A stretch of DNA of 64,000 nt from Streptomyces sp. NBC_00510 (GTDB taxonomy: Bacteria; Actinomycetota; Actinomycetes; Streptomycetales; Streptomycetaceae), in contig CP107851.1 of NCBI GenBank assembly GCA_036013505.1, positions 8,480,001 to 8,544,000 on the forward strand, read 5' to 3'. Shown here piece after piece: positions 16,411-25,482 of this stretch. Position 1 is the first letter of the stretch, and the number at the start of each line of letters is the position of its first letter. The notes beneath the pieces were generated by a model, which searched no databases, had not been told where the DNA came from, and worked only from the letters and a program-made list of their open reading frames with translations. The translations under genes and the position numbers were made by a program.

Positions 16411-17445
16411 TCAGAGGGCGATGAGGGCCTTCAGCACGCGGCGGTCGGCCATCGCCTGGTAGGCCTGCGGGACCTGGTCCAGGGAGAAGTCCTGGTCGAA
16501 AACGCGGCCGGGGGTGATGGTGCCGTCCAGGACATCGGGCAGGAGCTGCTCGATGTAGGCGCGGGCATGGCTGGCGCCGCCGGTCAGGGTGATGTTCCGC
16601 ATGATCATCGACGGGCCGACGGGGCCGTCCTCGTACTGCGGGACGCCCAGGCGGCTGATGGTGCCGCCGTCGTCGACGGCCGCCAGGGCGGTCTCCAGGG
16701 TCTGGCGGGTGCCGACCGCCTCGATGACCTTGCCGACTCCGTCGCCGCCGGTCAGCTCCCGCACCCGGGCGGCGCCTTCCTCGCTGCGTTCGGCGACGAC
16801 GTCGGTGGCCCCGAACTCGCGCCCAAGGTCGGTGCGGGCGGTGTGCCGGCCCATGAGGATGATCTGCTCGGCACCGAGGCGCTTGGCGGCGATCACCGCA
16901 CAGAGCCCGACCGCGCCGTCGCCGATGACCAGCACCGAGTCGCCGCGGCGCACACCGGCGGTGACGGCGCCGTGGTGACCGGTGCCCATCACGTCGGAGA
17001 GCGTGAGCAGCGAGCGCAGCAGAGCGGAGTCGGCGTCGACGGGCAGTTTGACCAGGGTGCCGGAGGCCTGCGGGACGCGCACCGCATCGCCCTGACCGCC
17101 GTCCACGCCGTCGAAGCCGTACCGGCCGCCGTTGCGGCAGGACATGTGCAGGCCCCGGGCGCAGTAGTCGCAGGTGTTGTCGCAGTACGTGAACGGTGCC
17201 ACGACCAGGTCGCCCGCCTGGAGTCCCGGCACCTCGGAGCCGGTCTCCTCGACGACACCGAGGAACTCGTGCCCCATCGGCCGGCCGGTCCCGGCGGCAG
17301 GCATCGACGCGTACGGCCACAGGTCGCTGCCGCACACGCAGGACAGGACGACACGGACGACGGCATCGGTGGGCTGCTGGATCTTCGGGTCGGGACGGTC
17401 CTCGATCCGGACGTCGCCGGCTCCGTACATCACTGCTGCGCGCAT
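16411..17445 (-). CDS. Zinc-dependent alcohol dehydrogenase (MDR)
   Basis: 344 residues. Catalytic zinc ligands are in SCVCGSDLW and MGHEF. The structural zinc Cys set is in YCDNTCDYCARGLHMSC, and the nucleotide-binding glycine motif is VIGDGAVGL near residue 170. It should oxidise alcohols or reduce aldehydes with NAD(P). It sits between two aldo/keto reductase genes on the same strand (82 and 53 base gaps), which suggests an operon dealing with carbonyl compounds. Start ATG 17445. Confidence 0.92.
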   Translation of the reverse strand: MRAAVMYGAGDVRIEDRPDPKIQQPTDAVVRVVLSCVCGSDLWPYASMPAAGTGRPMGHEFLGVVEETGSEVPGLQAGDLVVAPFTYCDNTCDYCARGLHMSCRNGGRYGFDGVDGGQGDAVRVPQASGTLVKLPVDADSALLRSLLTLSDVMGTGHHGAVTAGVRRGDSVLVIGDGAVGLCAVIAAKRLGAEQIILMGRHTARTDLGREFGATDVVAERSEEGAARVRELTGGDGVGKVIEAVGTRQTLETALAAVDDGGTISRLGVPQYEDGPVGPSMIMRNITLTGGASHARAYIEQLLPDVLDGTITPGRVFDQDFSLDQVPQAYQAMADRRVLKALIAL

Positions 17446-17527
17446 GAAAGCTGCTCCTGCCTGGAAAAGTGTGTTGCGGTGGGAGATCCCTGCCGGGCGT
17501 TCCCGGCCGGGGGCGGTGCCCGGCGGA

Positions 17528-18505
17528 TCAGCGCTCGAGCAACTGCGCCTGGGCCTCGGTGTGGGTCTCGCCGGCGGCGACCGGCAGACTGCTGAGCTTG
17601 GCGATCTGCCCGGCGGTCAGGGTGAGGCCGTCGGCCGCGGTGTTCTCCTCGACCCGGGTCACGCGCTTGGTGCCGGGGATGGGCGCGATGTCGTCGCCCT
17701 GCGCGAGCAGCCAGGCCAGCGCGACCTGGGCGGGTGTGGCGCCGACCTCGGCGGCGACGGCCTGGACCTCGTCGGCGATCGCCAGGTTGCGCTGGAAGTT
17801 CTCTCCGGTGAAGCGCGGGTTGCCGCGCCGGAAGTCGTCTTCGTCGAACTGGTGGGTGGAGCGGATCGTGCCGGTGAGGAAGCCGCGCCCGAGCGGCGAG
17901 AACGGCACCAGGCCGATGTTCAGCTCGCGCAGTACCGGCAGCACCCGCTCCTCGACGCTCCGGGTCCACAGGGAGTATTCCGACTGCACCGCGGTGACGG
18001 GATGGACGGCATCGGCACGGCGGATGGTGTCCGGACCGGCCTCGGACAGGCCGAGGAACCGGACCTTGCCCTCGGCGACCAGTTCGCCCACCGCGCCGGC
18101 CGTCTCCTCGATCGGGACGCTCGGGTCGACACGGTGCTGGTAGTACAGGTCGATGTGGTCGGTGCCCAGCCGCTTGAGCGAGCCCTCGACGGCCGTGCGG
18201 ATGTTGGCGGGGCTGCTGTCCGGATTCCACGCCCCCTCGCCCGCGTGTGACACGAGGCCGAACTTCGTCGCCAGCACCACCTGCTCACGGCGGCCCTTCA
18301 GCGCCCGCCCGAGGAGCTCCTCGTTGGTGTAGGGGCCGTAGATCTCGGCGGTGTCGATCAGCGTGACGCCCAGCTCCAGCGCCCGGTGCACGGTCCGCAC
18401 CGACTCCGCCTCATCGGTGCCGGAACCGGTGTAACCGTGCGACATGCCCATCGCACCCAGTCCGATCCGGGAAACCTCCAGGTCACGCAGCTTGAGGTAC
18501 CGCAT
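17528..18505 (-). CDS. Aldo/keto reductase
   Basis: 325 residues with the AKR barrel: catalytic Asp/Tyr in DTAEIYGPYTNEE, Lys in ATKFG, His in YYQHRVD, and the cofactor segment IPGTKRVTRVEEN. It is most like the AKR13-type reductases common in Streptomyces. It is divergent from an XRE/MmyB-type regulator, an arrangement in which such regulators usually control the facing oxidoreductase. Two further dehydrogenase genes follow on its strand. Confidence 0.9.
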   Translation of the reverse strand: MRYLKLRDLEVSRIGLGAMGMSHGYTGSGTDEAESVRTVHRALELGVTLIDTAEIYGPYTNEELLGRALKGRREQVVLATKFGLVSHAGEGAWNPDSSPANIRTAVEGSLKRLGTDHIDLYYQHRVDPSVPIEETAGAVGELVAEGKVRFLGLSEAGPDTIRRADAVHPVTAVQSEYSLWTRSVEERVLPVLRELNIGLVPFSPLGRGFLTGTIRSTHQFDEDDFRRGNPRFTGENFQRNLAIADEVQAVAAEVGATPAQVALAWLLAQGDDIAPIPGTKRVTRVEENTAADGLTLTAGQIAKLSSLPVAAGETHTEAQAQLLER

Positions 18506-18696
18506 CCGCTCTCTCCGCTCTCCGTCGTCTTACGCGCTGTGCCCACCCCGCCCGCAGACCACCTCGTGATCGTTCAACCCGACGTGGTGAGGCCTGTGGA
18601 CGCAGCTCGTCGTGTCTTCACCCTCGTGCTTTTCCGCGGCCGCAGGCAGGGCGAGCCGTTCGGGGGTAATGACAGGGCCCCCCACCCCGCGGCCAC

Positions 18697-18711
18697 CCGG
18701 TGTGACACTGG
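18697..18711. promoter_or_regulatory. Palindrome CCGGTGTGACACTGG before XRE gene
   Basis: Imperfect palindrome with core GTGTGACAC, ending five bases before ATG 18716. GACACT within it could also be a -10 element of a leaderless transcript, since no ribosome site precedes the ATG. The same nine-base core recurs in two other divergent promoter regions of the window. Confidence 0.4.
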
Positions 18712-18715
18712 TGCC

Positions 18716-19627
18716 ATGGCATCCGAGCACTCCACCGGCGGTAGTGAAGGCGCGGAGCTGGGCCGTTTCCTGCGCGCACGCCGCACCCAGACCAGCCCCC
18801 AGCAGGCCGGTCTCACCGTCGGTCCGGGGCTGCGCCGCACCCCGGGGCTGCGCCGCGAGGAGCTGGCCACGCTCGCCGGGATCAGCATCGACTACTACGT
18901 GCGCCTCGAGCGGGGCAAGGAGACCCGCCCCAGCCCGTCCGTGCTCGACGCGCTCGCCCGCGCGCTCCGCCTGGACGACCAGGAACACCAGCACCTGCGC
19001 GATCTGGCCGCGCGGGCCGCCCGCTACGCGCCCGAGACACCACCCGCACCGAGCCGCACCGTGCGCCCGCACCTGAAGCTGGTGCTGGAATCGCTGCGCC
19101 CCAACCCCGCCTACGTCATCAGCCGCAGCATGGACATGCTGGCGTGGAACCCCGGCGGCCTCGCCCTGTACGCAGGCTTGGAGGACTGGCCGGCCAAGCA
19201 CCGCAACCTCGCCCGCTACCTCTTCCTCCACCCGGCCGCCGGCACCCTGTTCCCCGACTGGGACCGCCAGATCACCGCCTGCGTCGCACGGCTGCGCGCC
19301 GTCGCCGGCACCGCCCCCGACGCCCCCGACCTGACCAACCTGGTCGGCGAACTCCTCCTCAAAAGCCCCGACTTCGCCCGGCTCTGGGAACGCTACGAGG
19401 TCACCGGCCGCAAGCCCGCGCAGAAGACCTTCCACCACCCCCGCGTCGGAACCGTCACCCTCACCTCCCAGTCCATGCAACTGGAGGGCACCCCCGGTCA
19501 GCGCATCGGCGTCTACACCGCCGAACCCGGCACCCCCGACCACGACGCCCTGCTCCTGCTCGACATGACCGCGGCCCAGCCGGCGCAGCAACCAGCCGGG
19601 GCGGACGCGGAGCAGCCCCGCCGGTAG
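18716..19627 (+). CDS. XRE-family regulator with MmyB-like ligand domain
   Basis: 303 residues. The N-terminal helix-turn-helix lies at about residues 10-85, with the family hallmark TPGLRREELATLAGIS-DYY-RLE. A PAS-like MmyB ligand-binding domain follows (AWNPGG, FHHPRVGTVTL). These proteins bind DNA and respond to a small, often lipid-like, ligand. ATG 18716 has no ribosome site, which fits a leaderless mRNA. It is divergent from an aldo/keto reductase across a 210-base gap and probably controls it. A paralogue with the same layout is at 55034-55885. Confidence 0.9.
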   Translation: MASEHSTGGSEGAELGRFLRARRTQTSPQQAGLTVGPGLRRTPGLRREELATLAGISIDYYVRLERGKETRPSPSVLDALARALRLDDQEHQHLRDLAARAARYAPETPPAPSRTVRPHLKLVLESLRPNPAYVISRSMDMLAWNPGGLALYAGLEDWPAKHRNLARYLFLHPAAGTLFPDWDRQITACVARLRAVAGTAPDAPDLTNLVGELLLKSPDFARLWERYEVTGRKPAQKTFHHPRVGTVTLTSQSMQLEGTPGQRIGVYTAEPGTPDHDALLLLDMTAAQPAQQPAGADAEQPRR

Positions 19628-19693
19628 CCCTGAACCGGAGCGCCGGGCTCGCTACCCAGGCCGTGATGACGCCTCAAGTGCGCGGAGTTTGCG

Positions 19694-21499
19694 TCAGCTC
19701 GCGGGAAGAAGGCGACCGCCGTGCTGCGCGGCGAGGCGGATGGGGGCGTTGGGAGCGCCGTAGCCGCGGTAGGCGTCGCGTTGGACGATCTCGAAGAAGA
19801 CGCGTCCCACCGTTTCGGTGTAGCAGTGCAGGAAGGTGCCGTGTGCGTCGCGGTCGTAGAGGATGCCCAGTTCGCGGTAGGCCGCCAGTTCGTCGGGGGA
19901 GAGGCCGAAGCGGGCCGCGAGGTCGTCGTAGTAGTTCGCCGGCACGGCCAGGAGGCGGCCGCCCGCAGCGCGGATGTGGTGGGCCGTGGCGAGCAGGTCG
20001 TCCGTGCCGAGCGCGATGTGCTGGGCATGGGCGGTGCGGTCGTCGGCGGGGGTGGGTCCGACGCTGAGCACGATGCGGACGGTGCCGTCCGTGGTGGTGA
20101 CGGCGCGGCTGCGGAGCAGGCCGTAGGGGTCGGCGACGTCGATGCTTTCCTGTGGGTGGAGGCCGAGGACGCCGCGGTGGAAGAGCGCGGCCTCGTCGAA
20201 GCGGTGCCACGGCTGCGTGAGCGCGAGGTGGTCGATGCGCTGGATGCCTGTGCCCTTGTCCTCGACTGCGTGGAGCGGGGGGAAGTCCGCGAGCCAGCCG
20301 TCGGTGCCGGCGGGGTCAGTGGCCGCGAAGAACAGCTCGGTGCCGTCGGGCGCGGCCACCGCGTCGAGAGGTGCGTCCTCGGGGGCGCGGCGGCGCGGCA
20401 GGACGGGGGCGAGCATGGCCTCGGCACGCTGGGCGGCGCGGGCGGGGTCGGGAGTCTCCAGGCCGATGGCGGCGAGGGTGAGGCTCTGGCCCTCCCGGTC
20501 TGCCGCGGAGGCGGTGTTGAGCAGGATACGGGCCTCGCCCTGCTGCCACAGTTCGACGGGTTTGCCGCGGTGCCGTGCGGTACGGGTGAAGCCGAGCGCG
20601 CCCAGCAGCGCGGCGACCGGTTCCGTGTCGGGGGTGACGAGTTCGGCGAAGGCGACGCCGGTGGGGGCTGGGGGTGCGGGCGGGGAGGCGGTGCCGACGG
20701 TCTCCTGCAGCAGTCGCAGTGAGCGCTGGGCGTCGACGGCGGTGCGGCCCGCGTCGGCCTGGCGGAAGACGTCGTTGAAGACCTCCAGGGAGAGCGGGCC
20801 CTGGTACCCGGCGCGCAGGACGTGCCCGACCAGGCCGGGGATGTCGAAGCCGCCCTGGCCGGGGAAGCACCGGTAGTGGCGACTCCACTGGAGAGCGTCC
20901 ATGGCCATGAGCGGGGCGTCGGCGAGCTGGAGGAAGAAGATCTTCTCGCCGGGGATGTCCTCGATGCCTTTGGGGTTCGAGCCCCGGGCCAGGATGTGGA
21001 AGCTGTCCAGGCACACGCCGAGCGCGGGGTGATCGGCGGCCTCGACGATGCGCCAGGCGTGGTCGTAGGTGTTGACGTGGCGTCCCCACGCCAGGGCTTC
21101 GTAGGCGACCTTGACGCCGTGCTCCTGCGCCAGCTCCGCGAGCCTGCGCAACTGGGCGGCGGCGAGCGCGTCGTCGTCCGCGGCGAGCGGGGAGACGCTG
21201 GAGCAGACCAGGATCGTGTCGGTGCCGAGCTCCCGCATGAGCCGGAACTTGTGCCCGGCGCGGCGCAGGTTCCGGGTGAAGGTGTCCTCGGGCACCGCCT
21301 CGATGTCGCGCATGGGCTGGTAGAGGTCGATGGACAGGCCCAGGTCGGCGGCGCGGGACCGGATTTCCCCGGGGGAGAGAGGGGAGGCGAGCAGGTCGTT
21401 CTCGAAGATCTCCACACCCTGGAATCCGGCGCGGGCGGCCGCGCTGAGCTTCTCGGTGAGGGGGCCGCTGAGCGAGACGGTGGCGATGGACGTGCGCAT
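19694..21499 (-). CDS. quiC: 3-dehydroshikimate dehydratase fused to HPPD-like domain
   Basis: 601 residues. Residues about 1-270 form a xylose-isomerase-type TIM barrel, with metal/active-site segments YEALAWGRHVN, CLDSFHILARG, LQLADAP and LEVFND. Residues about 290-590 are a vicinal-oxygen-chelate domain like 4-hydroxyphenylpyruvate dioxygenase, with candidate metal ligands in IDHLAL, AQHIALGTDD and VFFEIVQR. This is the layout of QuiC-type dehydratases, which turn 3-dehydroshikimate into protocatechuate. It lies 37 bases after a shikimate dehydrogenase gene on the same strand, which supports quinate/shikimate breakdown rather than tyrosine degradation. Confidence 0.87.
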   Translation of the reverse strand: MRTSIATVSLSGPLTEKLSAAARAGFQGVEIFENDLLASPLSPGEIRSRAADLGLSIDLYQPMRDIEAVPEDTFTRNLRRAGHKFRLMRELGTDTILVCSSVSPLAADDDALAAAQLRRLAELAQEHGVKVAYEALAWGRHVNTYDHAWRIVEAADHPALGVCLDSFHILARGSNPKGIEDIPGEKIFFLQLADAPLMAMDALQWSRHYRCFPGQGGFDIPGLVGHVLRAGYQGPLSLEVFNDVFRQADAGRTAVDAQRSLRLLQETVGTASPPAPPAPTGVAFAELVTPDTEPVAALLGALGFTRTARHRGKPVELWQQGEARILLNTASAADREGQSLTLAAIGLETPDPARAAQRAEAMLAPVLPRRRAPEDAPLDAVAAPDGTELFFAATDPAGTDGWLADFPPLHAVEDKGTGIQRIDHLALTQPWHRFDEAALFHRGVLGLHPQESIDVADPYGLLRSRAVTTTDGTVRIVLSVGPTPADDRTAHAQHIALGTDDLLATAHHIRAAGGRLLAVPANYYDDLAARFGLSPDELAAYRELGILYDRDAHGTFLHCYTETVGRVFFEIVQRDAYRGYGAPNAPIRLAAQHGGRLLPAS

Positions 21500-21536
21500 G
21501 GGGCTTCTCCTGGGTGCCTGTCGTGTCCCGGCTCTC

Positions 21537-22415
21537 TCAGTTCCTGGCGTCTGCCGTGCCGGCTGTCAGTTCCGTGATGTCCGCGAGCATCCGGGCGCTG
21601 TCGGGCTCGCGGCCGGTGAAGAGCCGGAAGGCGTCCGCGGCCTGGAAGACCGCCATGCCGCCTCCGTCGAGCGTGAGGCAGCCCAGCGCGCGGGCGGTGC
21701 GCAGCAGTTCCGTCTCCAACGGCCGGTAGACCACCTCGGCGACCCACAGTGCCGGGCGCAGCAGCCGGGCCGGCAGCGGCAGGCCGGGGTGGGCGGCCAT
21801 GCCGGTGGGGGTGGCGTGCACCAGGCCGTCGGCGCCGGGCATGAGTGCGGGCAGCGCGGCGGGCGCGGCGGCGACCGCACGGCCGGGGCCGAAGTGCCGG
21901 TTGAGGGAGGCGGCGAGATCCGCCGCGCGGTCGGCGAGCGCGTCCACGACGGTGAGGCGTTCGGTGCCGAGGGTGAGCAGGGCATGGGCGACGGCGGCGC
22001 CGGCTCCGCCCGCGCCGAGCTGCACGACGCGTTCCATGGCGGCGTCGGGCAGGCCGCGCGCGAAGGAGGCGGCAAAGCCGGTCACATCGGTGTTGTGGCC
22101 GGTGGTACGGCCGTTCTCGAAGACCACGGTGTTCACCGCGCCGAGCGCCTCGGCCTGTGGGGACACCGCGTCGAGGTGGTCGACGACCAGCTGCTTGCAG
22201 GGGTGGGTGATGTTCAGCCCGTCGTATCCCGTGTCACGGGCGGCGCGCACGATGCCGCCCACGGCCGCGGGCCGGATCCCCAGCGTGTCCAGGTCGAGCA
22301 GCCGGTAGAGGTAGCGCAGGCCCTGGCGGTCCGCCTCGCGCTGGTGCAGCGCGGGGCTGAGGGAGGGGCCGATGCCGGAGCCGATCAGGCCGACGAGATA
22401 CGAGTCCTGGGGCAC
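21537..22415 (-). CDS. Shikimate/quinate dehydrogenase
   Basis: 292 residues. The shikimate-binding serines are in GPSLSPALH, the catalytic Lys in THPCKQLV, the Asp in GHNTDVTGF, and the NAD(P) loop is LGAGGAGAAVAHALL. It interconverts shikimate (or quinate) and the 3-dehydro acid. I choose GTG 22415 because GGAGGAG sits five bases upstream. An in-frame ATG at 22457 lies on the far side of the TetR operator and has no ribosome site. It is the first gene of a two-gene minus-strand unit with the dehydratase and is probably a catabolic isoform rather than housekeeping AroE. Confidence 0.88.
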   Translation of the reverse strand: MPQDSYLVGLIGSGIGPSLSPALHQREADRQGLRYLYRLLDLDTLGIRPAAVGGIVRAARDTGYDGLNITHPCKQLVVDHLDAVSPQAEALGAVNTVVFENGRTTGHNTDVTGFAASFARGLPDAAMERVVQLGAGGAGAAVAHALLTLGTERLTVVDALADRAADLAASLNRHFGPGRAVAAAPAALPALMPGADGLVHATPTGMAAHPGLPLPARLLRPALWVAEVVYRPLETELLRTARALGCLTLDGGGMAVFQAADAFRLFTGREPDSARMLADITELTAGTADARN

Positions 22416-22436
22416 CTTGGCTCCTCCGCGTAATGT

Positions 22437-22450
22437 ACGAACTGGTTCGT
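22437..22450. promoter_or_regulatory. TetR operator in the quinate/shikimate locus
   Basis: ACGAACTGGTTCGT: six-base inverted arms ACGAAC/GTTCGT around two bases, with pairing partly extended on both sides. It lies between the divergent shikimate dehydrogenase (start 22415) and TetR (start 22542) genes, so one site can control both. Confidence 0.7.
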
Positions 22451-22541
22451 TACTCATATCAGGACGTGGCGCAGCAGGGAAGACCGAGGGGTGGGGCTGC
22501 CCCTCTACAATCGCGAACACAAGACCGAGCGAAGGAAGCGG

Positions 22542-23207
22542 ATGGCCACTGCCGAACAGCCGGCGCGGACGGGCGGGCGCACGCGCGACGCCGCCCGCAC
22601 CCAGGCCGAGATCCTCGACGTGGCCACCGAGGAGTTCGCCCGCGCCGGTTACGCCGGCGCCCGGGTCGACGAGATCGCCGCCCGCACCCGCACCACCAAG
22701 CGGATGATCTACTACTACTTCGGCGGCAAGGAGCAGCTGTTCACCGCCGTGCTGGAGCGCGCGTACTCCGTGATCCGGCAGGCCGAGCAGGACCTCGACG
22801 TGGACCACCTCGACCCGGTGGCCGCCATCCGCAGGCTCGCCGAACTCACCTTCGACCACCACGAGGCGCACCCGGACTTCATCCGGCTGGTCAGCATCGA
22901 GAACATCCACGAGGCCGAGCACATGGCCGCCTCGGAGCAGCTCAGCGCCCTCAGTTCGCCCGCCATCGACGTGCTCCGCCGGATCCTGGCGGCCGGCCGC
23001 AGGTCCGGTGTGTTCACGGCCGACATCGACGCCGTCGACCTGCACGCGATGATCAGCTCCTTCTGCTTCTTCCGGGTCGCCAACCGGCACACCTTCGGCG
23101 CCCTGTTCGACCGCGACCTGGTCGCCGCCGACCGCCGGGAGCACTACCGGACGATGCTCGGCGACATGGTGGTCGCCTATCTGACGGCGGAGCACCCGGC
23201 CGGCTGA
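22542..23207 (+). CDS. TetR-family regulator of the quinate/shikimate genes
   Basis: 221 residues. The N-terminal helix-turn-helix reads AGARVDEIAARTRTTKRMIYYYF, then a helical ligand domain with a C-terminal TetR segment. ATG 22542 follows GAAGGAAG; an upstream in-frame start at 22491 has none. It faces the dehydrogenase/dehydratase operon and is followed on its own strand by the transporter. The likely inducer is quinate, shikimate or protocatechuate; this is inferred. Confidence 0.9.
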   Translation: MATAEQPARTGGRTRDAARTQAEILDVATEEFARAGYAGARVDEIAARTRTTKRMIYYYFGGKEQLFTAVLERAYSVIRQAEQDLDVDHLDPVAAIRRLAELTFDHHEAHPDFIRLVSIENIHEAEHMAASEQLSALSSPAIDVLRRILAAGRRSGVFTADIDAVDLHAMISSFCFFRVANRHTFGALFDRDLVAADRREHYRTMLGDMVVAYLTAEHPAG

Positions 23208-23270
23208 TCGTCCCTGCGCGACCCCTTGACACCCGGGAGAGGCTGCCCCACCATCCGTAGCCACCCGCTA

Positions 23271-23290
23271 TTAACTATCCAGTGGGTTAA
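23271..23290. promoter_or_regulatory. Inverted repeat TTAAC-N10-GTTAA upstream of transporter
   Basis: Five-base arms TTAAC and GTTAA separated by ten bases, in an unusually AT-rich pocket of the gap between the TetR gene and the transporter, 54 bases before its GTG. Candidate operator for a second regulator; it does not resemble the TetR site. Confidence 0.4.
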
Positions 23291-23344
23291 TTAGCCGGGG
23301 TCTTCGTCCGCGCCCCGGCTGGTCCCTCCCGAAGGAGCCCCGCC

Positions 23345-24688
23345 GTGACCGTCCCCGCAGCCCATCAGGGCCAGCCGCGCAAGGCCGCACTCGCGGCCTG
23401 GATCGGCAGCGCGCTGGAGTACTACGACTTCTTCATCTACGGCAGCGCCGCCGCGCTGATCTTCCCGAAGGTCTTCTTCGACGAGTCCGACCCGGCCACC
23501 GCGACCCTGCTCTCGCTCGCCACGTTCGGAGTCGCCTACGCCGCCCGCCCCTTCGGCGCGCTCTTCCTCGGCCACTTCGGGGACCGCCTCGGACGCAAGC
23601 GGATCATGCTCTTCACGCTGCTGCTGATGGGCCTGTCGACGTTCCTCATCGGCTGCCTGCCCACCCGCGCGCAGATCGGCGGCGCGGCCCCGGTGCTCCT
23701 CGTCCTGCTCCGCGTCCTGCAGGGGATCTCCGCCGCCGGGGAGCAGGCCAGCGCCAACTCGATGACGCTGGAACACGCACCGCCGCGCCGCCGCGGCTAC
23801 TTCACCAGCTTCACCCTCAACGGCACCCAGGCCGGGCAGCTCCTCGCCACCCTCGTCTTCATCGCCGTCGCCTCCCTGCCCGAGGACCAACTCCTCACCT
23901 GGGGCTGGCGGATACCGTTCTGGCTGAGCGTCGCGGTCGCCGTCGTCGGCTGGTTCATCCGCCGCGACGTTGAGGAGACCCCCGCCTTCGTGCAGCAGGC
24001 CGCGGCGGCCGAGGGCGTCGCCAGGCTGCCGCTGCTCGTCCTGCTCCGCGACCACTGGGCGGACGTCCTGCGGGTGATCGCCGGTGCCCTCGTCGCCTCC
24101 GTGAGCACCATCTTCACCGTGTGGGCGCTGGCCTACGCGACCGGTGACGCGGTGGGCCTGGACCGCTCCGACATGCTGTGGGTCGGAGCCCTGGCCAACC
24201 TCGTCGCCCTCGGCGCCATCCCGCTGTGGGCCCACCTCTCCGACCGCGTGGGCCGGCGTCCCGTCTACCTGGCCGGCGCGGCCGGCAGCGCCGTGATGAT
24301 GGGCGCCTACCTGTGGGCCATCTCCACCGGCTCGTACCCGCTGGTCCTGCTCTTCGGCGTGCTCGCCTTCGGCGTCGTCTACAGCGCCGCCAACGGCGTG
24401 TGGCCGTCCTTCTACGGCGAGATGTTCCCCACCCGCGTCCGCCTGTCGGGCATGGCGATCGGCACCCAGATCGGCTTCGCCATCGCCGGGTTCGCGGTCA
24501 CCTTCGCCGCGCAGATCGCCGGCCCCGACGGCGACGACTGGGGCGCGGTCGCCCTGTTCACCGCCGCCCTCTGCGTGCCCCCGGTACTTGCCGCGCTCAC
24601 CGCCCGCGAGACCCACAAGGTGCCCACCGAACGGCTCGGCCTCCACGACACCCACCCCGTATCCAGCCGGATGACGGTCGAGGTCTGA
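23345..24688 (+). CDS. MFS transporter, metabolite:H+ symporter (MHS/ShiA-like)
   Basis: 447 residues with 12 predicted membrane helices. The MHS signature at the start (SALEYYDFFIYGSAAAL) and the loop motif GHFGDRLGRKR place it with the proline/betaine-dicarboxylate-shikimate symporters. It would import quinate, shikimate or a related cyclic acid driven by protons. GTG 23345 follows GAAGGAG. Located after the TetR gene and opposite the shikimate-degrading genes, it completes a small uptake-and-catabolism module. Substrate inferred from context. Confidence 0.88.
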   Translation: MTVPAAHQGQPRKAALAAWIGSALEYYDFFIYGSAAALIFPKVFFDESDPATATLLSLATFGVAYAARPFGALFLGHFGDRLGRKRIMLFTLLLMGLSTFLIGCLPTRAQIGGAAPVLLVLLRVLQGISAAGEQASANSMTLEHAPPRRRGYFTSFTLNGTQAGQLLATLVFIAVASLPEDQLLTWGWRIPFWLSVAVAVVGWFIRRDVEETPAFVQQAAAAEGVARLPLLVLLRDHWADVLRVIAGALVASVSTIFTVWALAYATGDAVGLDRSDMLWVGALANLVALGAIPLWAHLSDRVGRRPVYLAGAAGSAVMMGAYLWAISTGSYPLVLLFGVLAFGVVYSAANGVWPSFYGEMFPTRVRLSGMAIGTQIGFAIAGFAVTFAAQIAGPDGDDWGAVALFTAALCVPPVLAALTARETHKVPTERLGLHDTHPVSSRMTVEV

Positions 24689-24724
24689 CCCGCCTGCCGT
24701 CCACACCGAGGCAGGCGGAGCAAG

Positions 24725-24758
24725 CGTGCGGCCGGGACGAATCCGTCCCGGCCGCACG
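24725..24758 (+). terminator. Strong hairpin after the MFS transporter
   Basis: 15-bp stem (CGTGCGGCCGGGACG and its complement) with an AATC loop, 37 bases after the transporter stop. Terminates the + strand unit, and also faces the end of the minus-strand GH78 stub. Confidence 0.75.
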
Positions 24759-24816
24759 TGGTGTTGTCCGTGTCAGTGTGTGGTGGCCCTCCTTGTTGAT
24801 GACGCGCCGGGGACTG

Positions 24817-25325
24817 CTACCGGCTCAGCGAGGCGGTGAAGGTGTAGGTGCCGGATCCGACCGTGTAGACGACCGCGTCGCCCTGCGTGCCGGTGAGCTT
24901 GACGCCGGGGGCCTTGGCGGCGGCGTAGGTCTTGCCGCTGCCGCTCTCCTGGACCGCTGCCGGATTGGTGACCGGGACGTACACCTTCGCGGTGGTGTTG
25001 GCGGGGATGGTGACCTTCAGGGTGATCCGCGAGGAGCTCTGGGACCACGACGAGGCGATCTTGCCGTTGACGGACTCGTAGGTGGCCGAGGCGCTGTCGA
25101 TGCCCTGGCCGGGTGCGACCAGCGGCTTGATGGCGATCTCCTTGTAACCGGGTGCGGTGGCCTGGATACCGGCGAGGTCCTCGAACATCCACCGGCCGAT
25201 GGAGCCGAACATCTCATGGTTGCGGGTACGGCTGGTGGACTCCCAGTACTCGCCGAGCCCGGTCCAGCCCAGCGACTGCCGGTAGCCGTAGCTGGGGTAC
25301 GTGGTCTGGGTGGCGATGTTCGGCT
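24817..25325 (-). pseudogene. C-terminal stub of a GH78 rhamnosidase
   Basis: About 170 residues match only the end of a GH78 enzyme: the last barrel helices (TTYPSYGYRQSLGWTGLGEY, a NHEMFGSIGRWMFEDLAGI-type segment), then the C-terminal beta domain. The intact GH78 at the right edge has the same order (NPTYPGWGYWFEGLG, then AFMGTVDDWLYQDVAGIEP). Homology ends abruptly near 25322 and the frame continues into unrelated low-complexity sequence. At least 700 residues of the enzyme, including the catalytic motif, are absent. Deletion or recombination at the hairpins near 25373-25514 is a possible cause. Confidence 0.8.
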
Positions 25326-25372
25326 CGGGCTCCCGTGCTTGTGCACCGTGGGTACGGGAGGGAGCCCAGCCC

Positions 25373-25398
25373 GCCTGCCCTCCACACGGAGGGCAGGC
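25373..25398. terminator. Hairpin at the GH78 stub breakpoint
   Basis: 11-bp perfect stem (GCCTGCCCTCC/GGAGGGCAGGC) with an ACAC loop, about 50 bases beyond the point where GH78 homology stops. Confidence 0.5.
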
Positions 25399-25482
25399 AC
25401 GTCTCAGCCCGTGCACACCCTGGAACTCCCCGAACAGGCGTCCCCGGTGTGGAGCCGGGTCGTGGGCGCGAGGGAGCCGGCG

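Noticed and set aside
18704..18709. GACACT as the -10 box of a leaderless XRE transcript
   Set aside because: Plausible in position, but no -35 box is clear and the bases also belong to the GTGTGACAC palindrome, so not listed as a promoter.
22416..22457. ATG 22457 as start of shikimate dehydrogenase
   Set aside because: It would place the TetR operator inside the coding sequence and lacks a ribosome site. GTG 22415 has GGAGGAG at the right distance.
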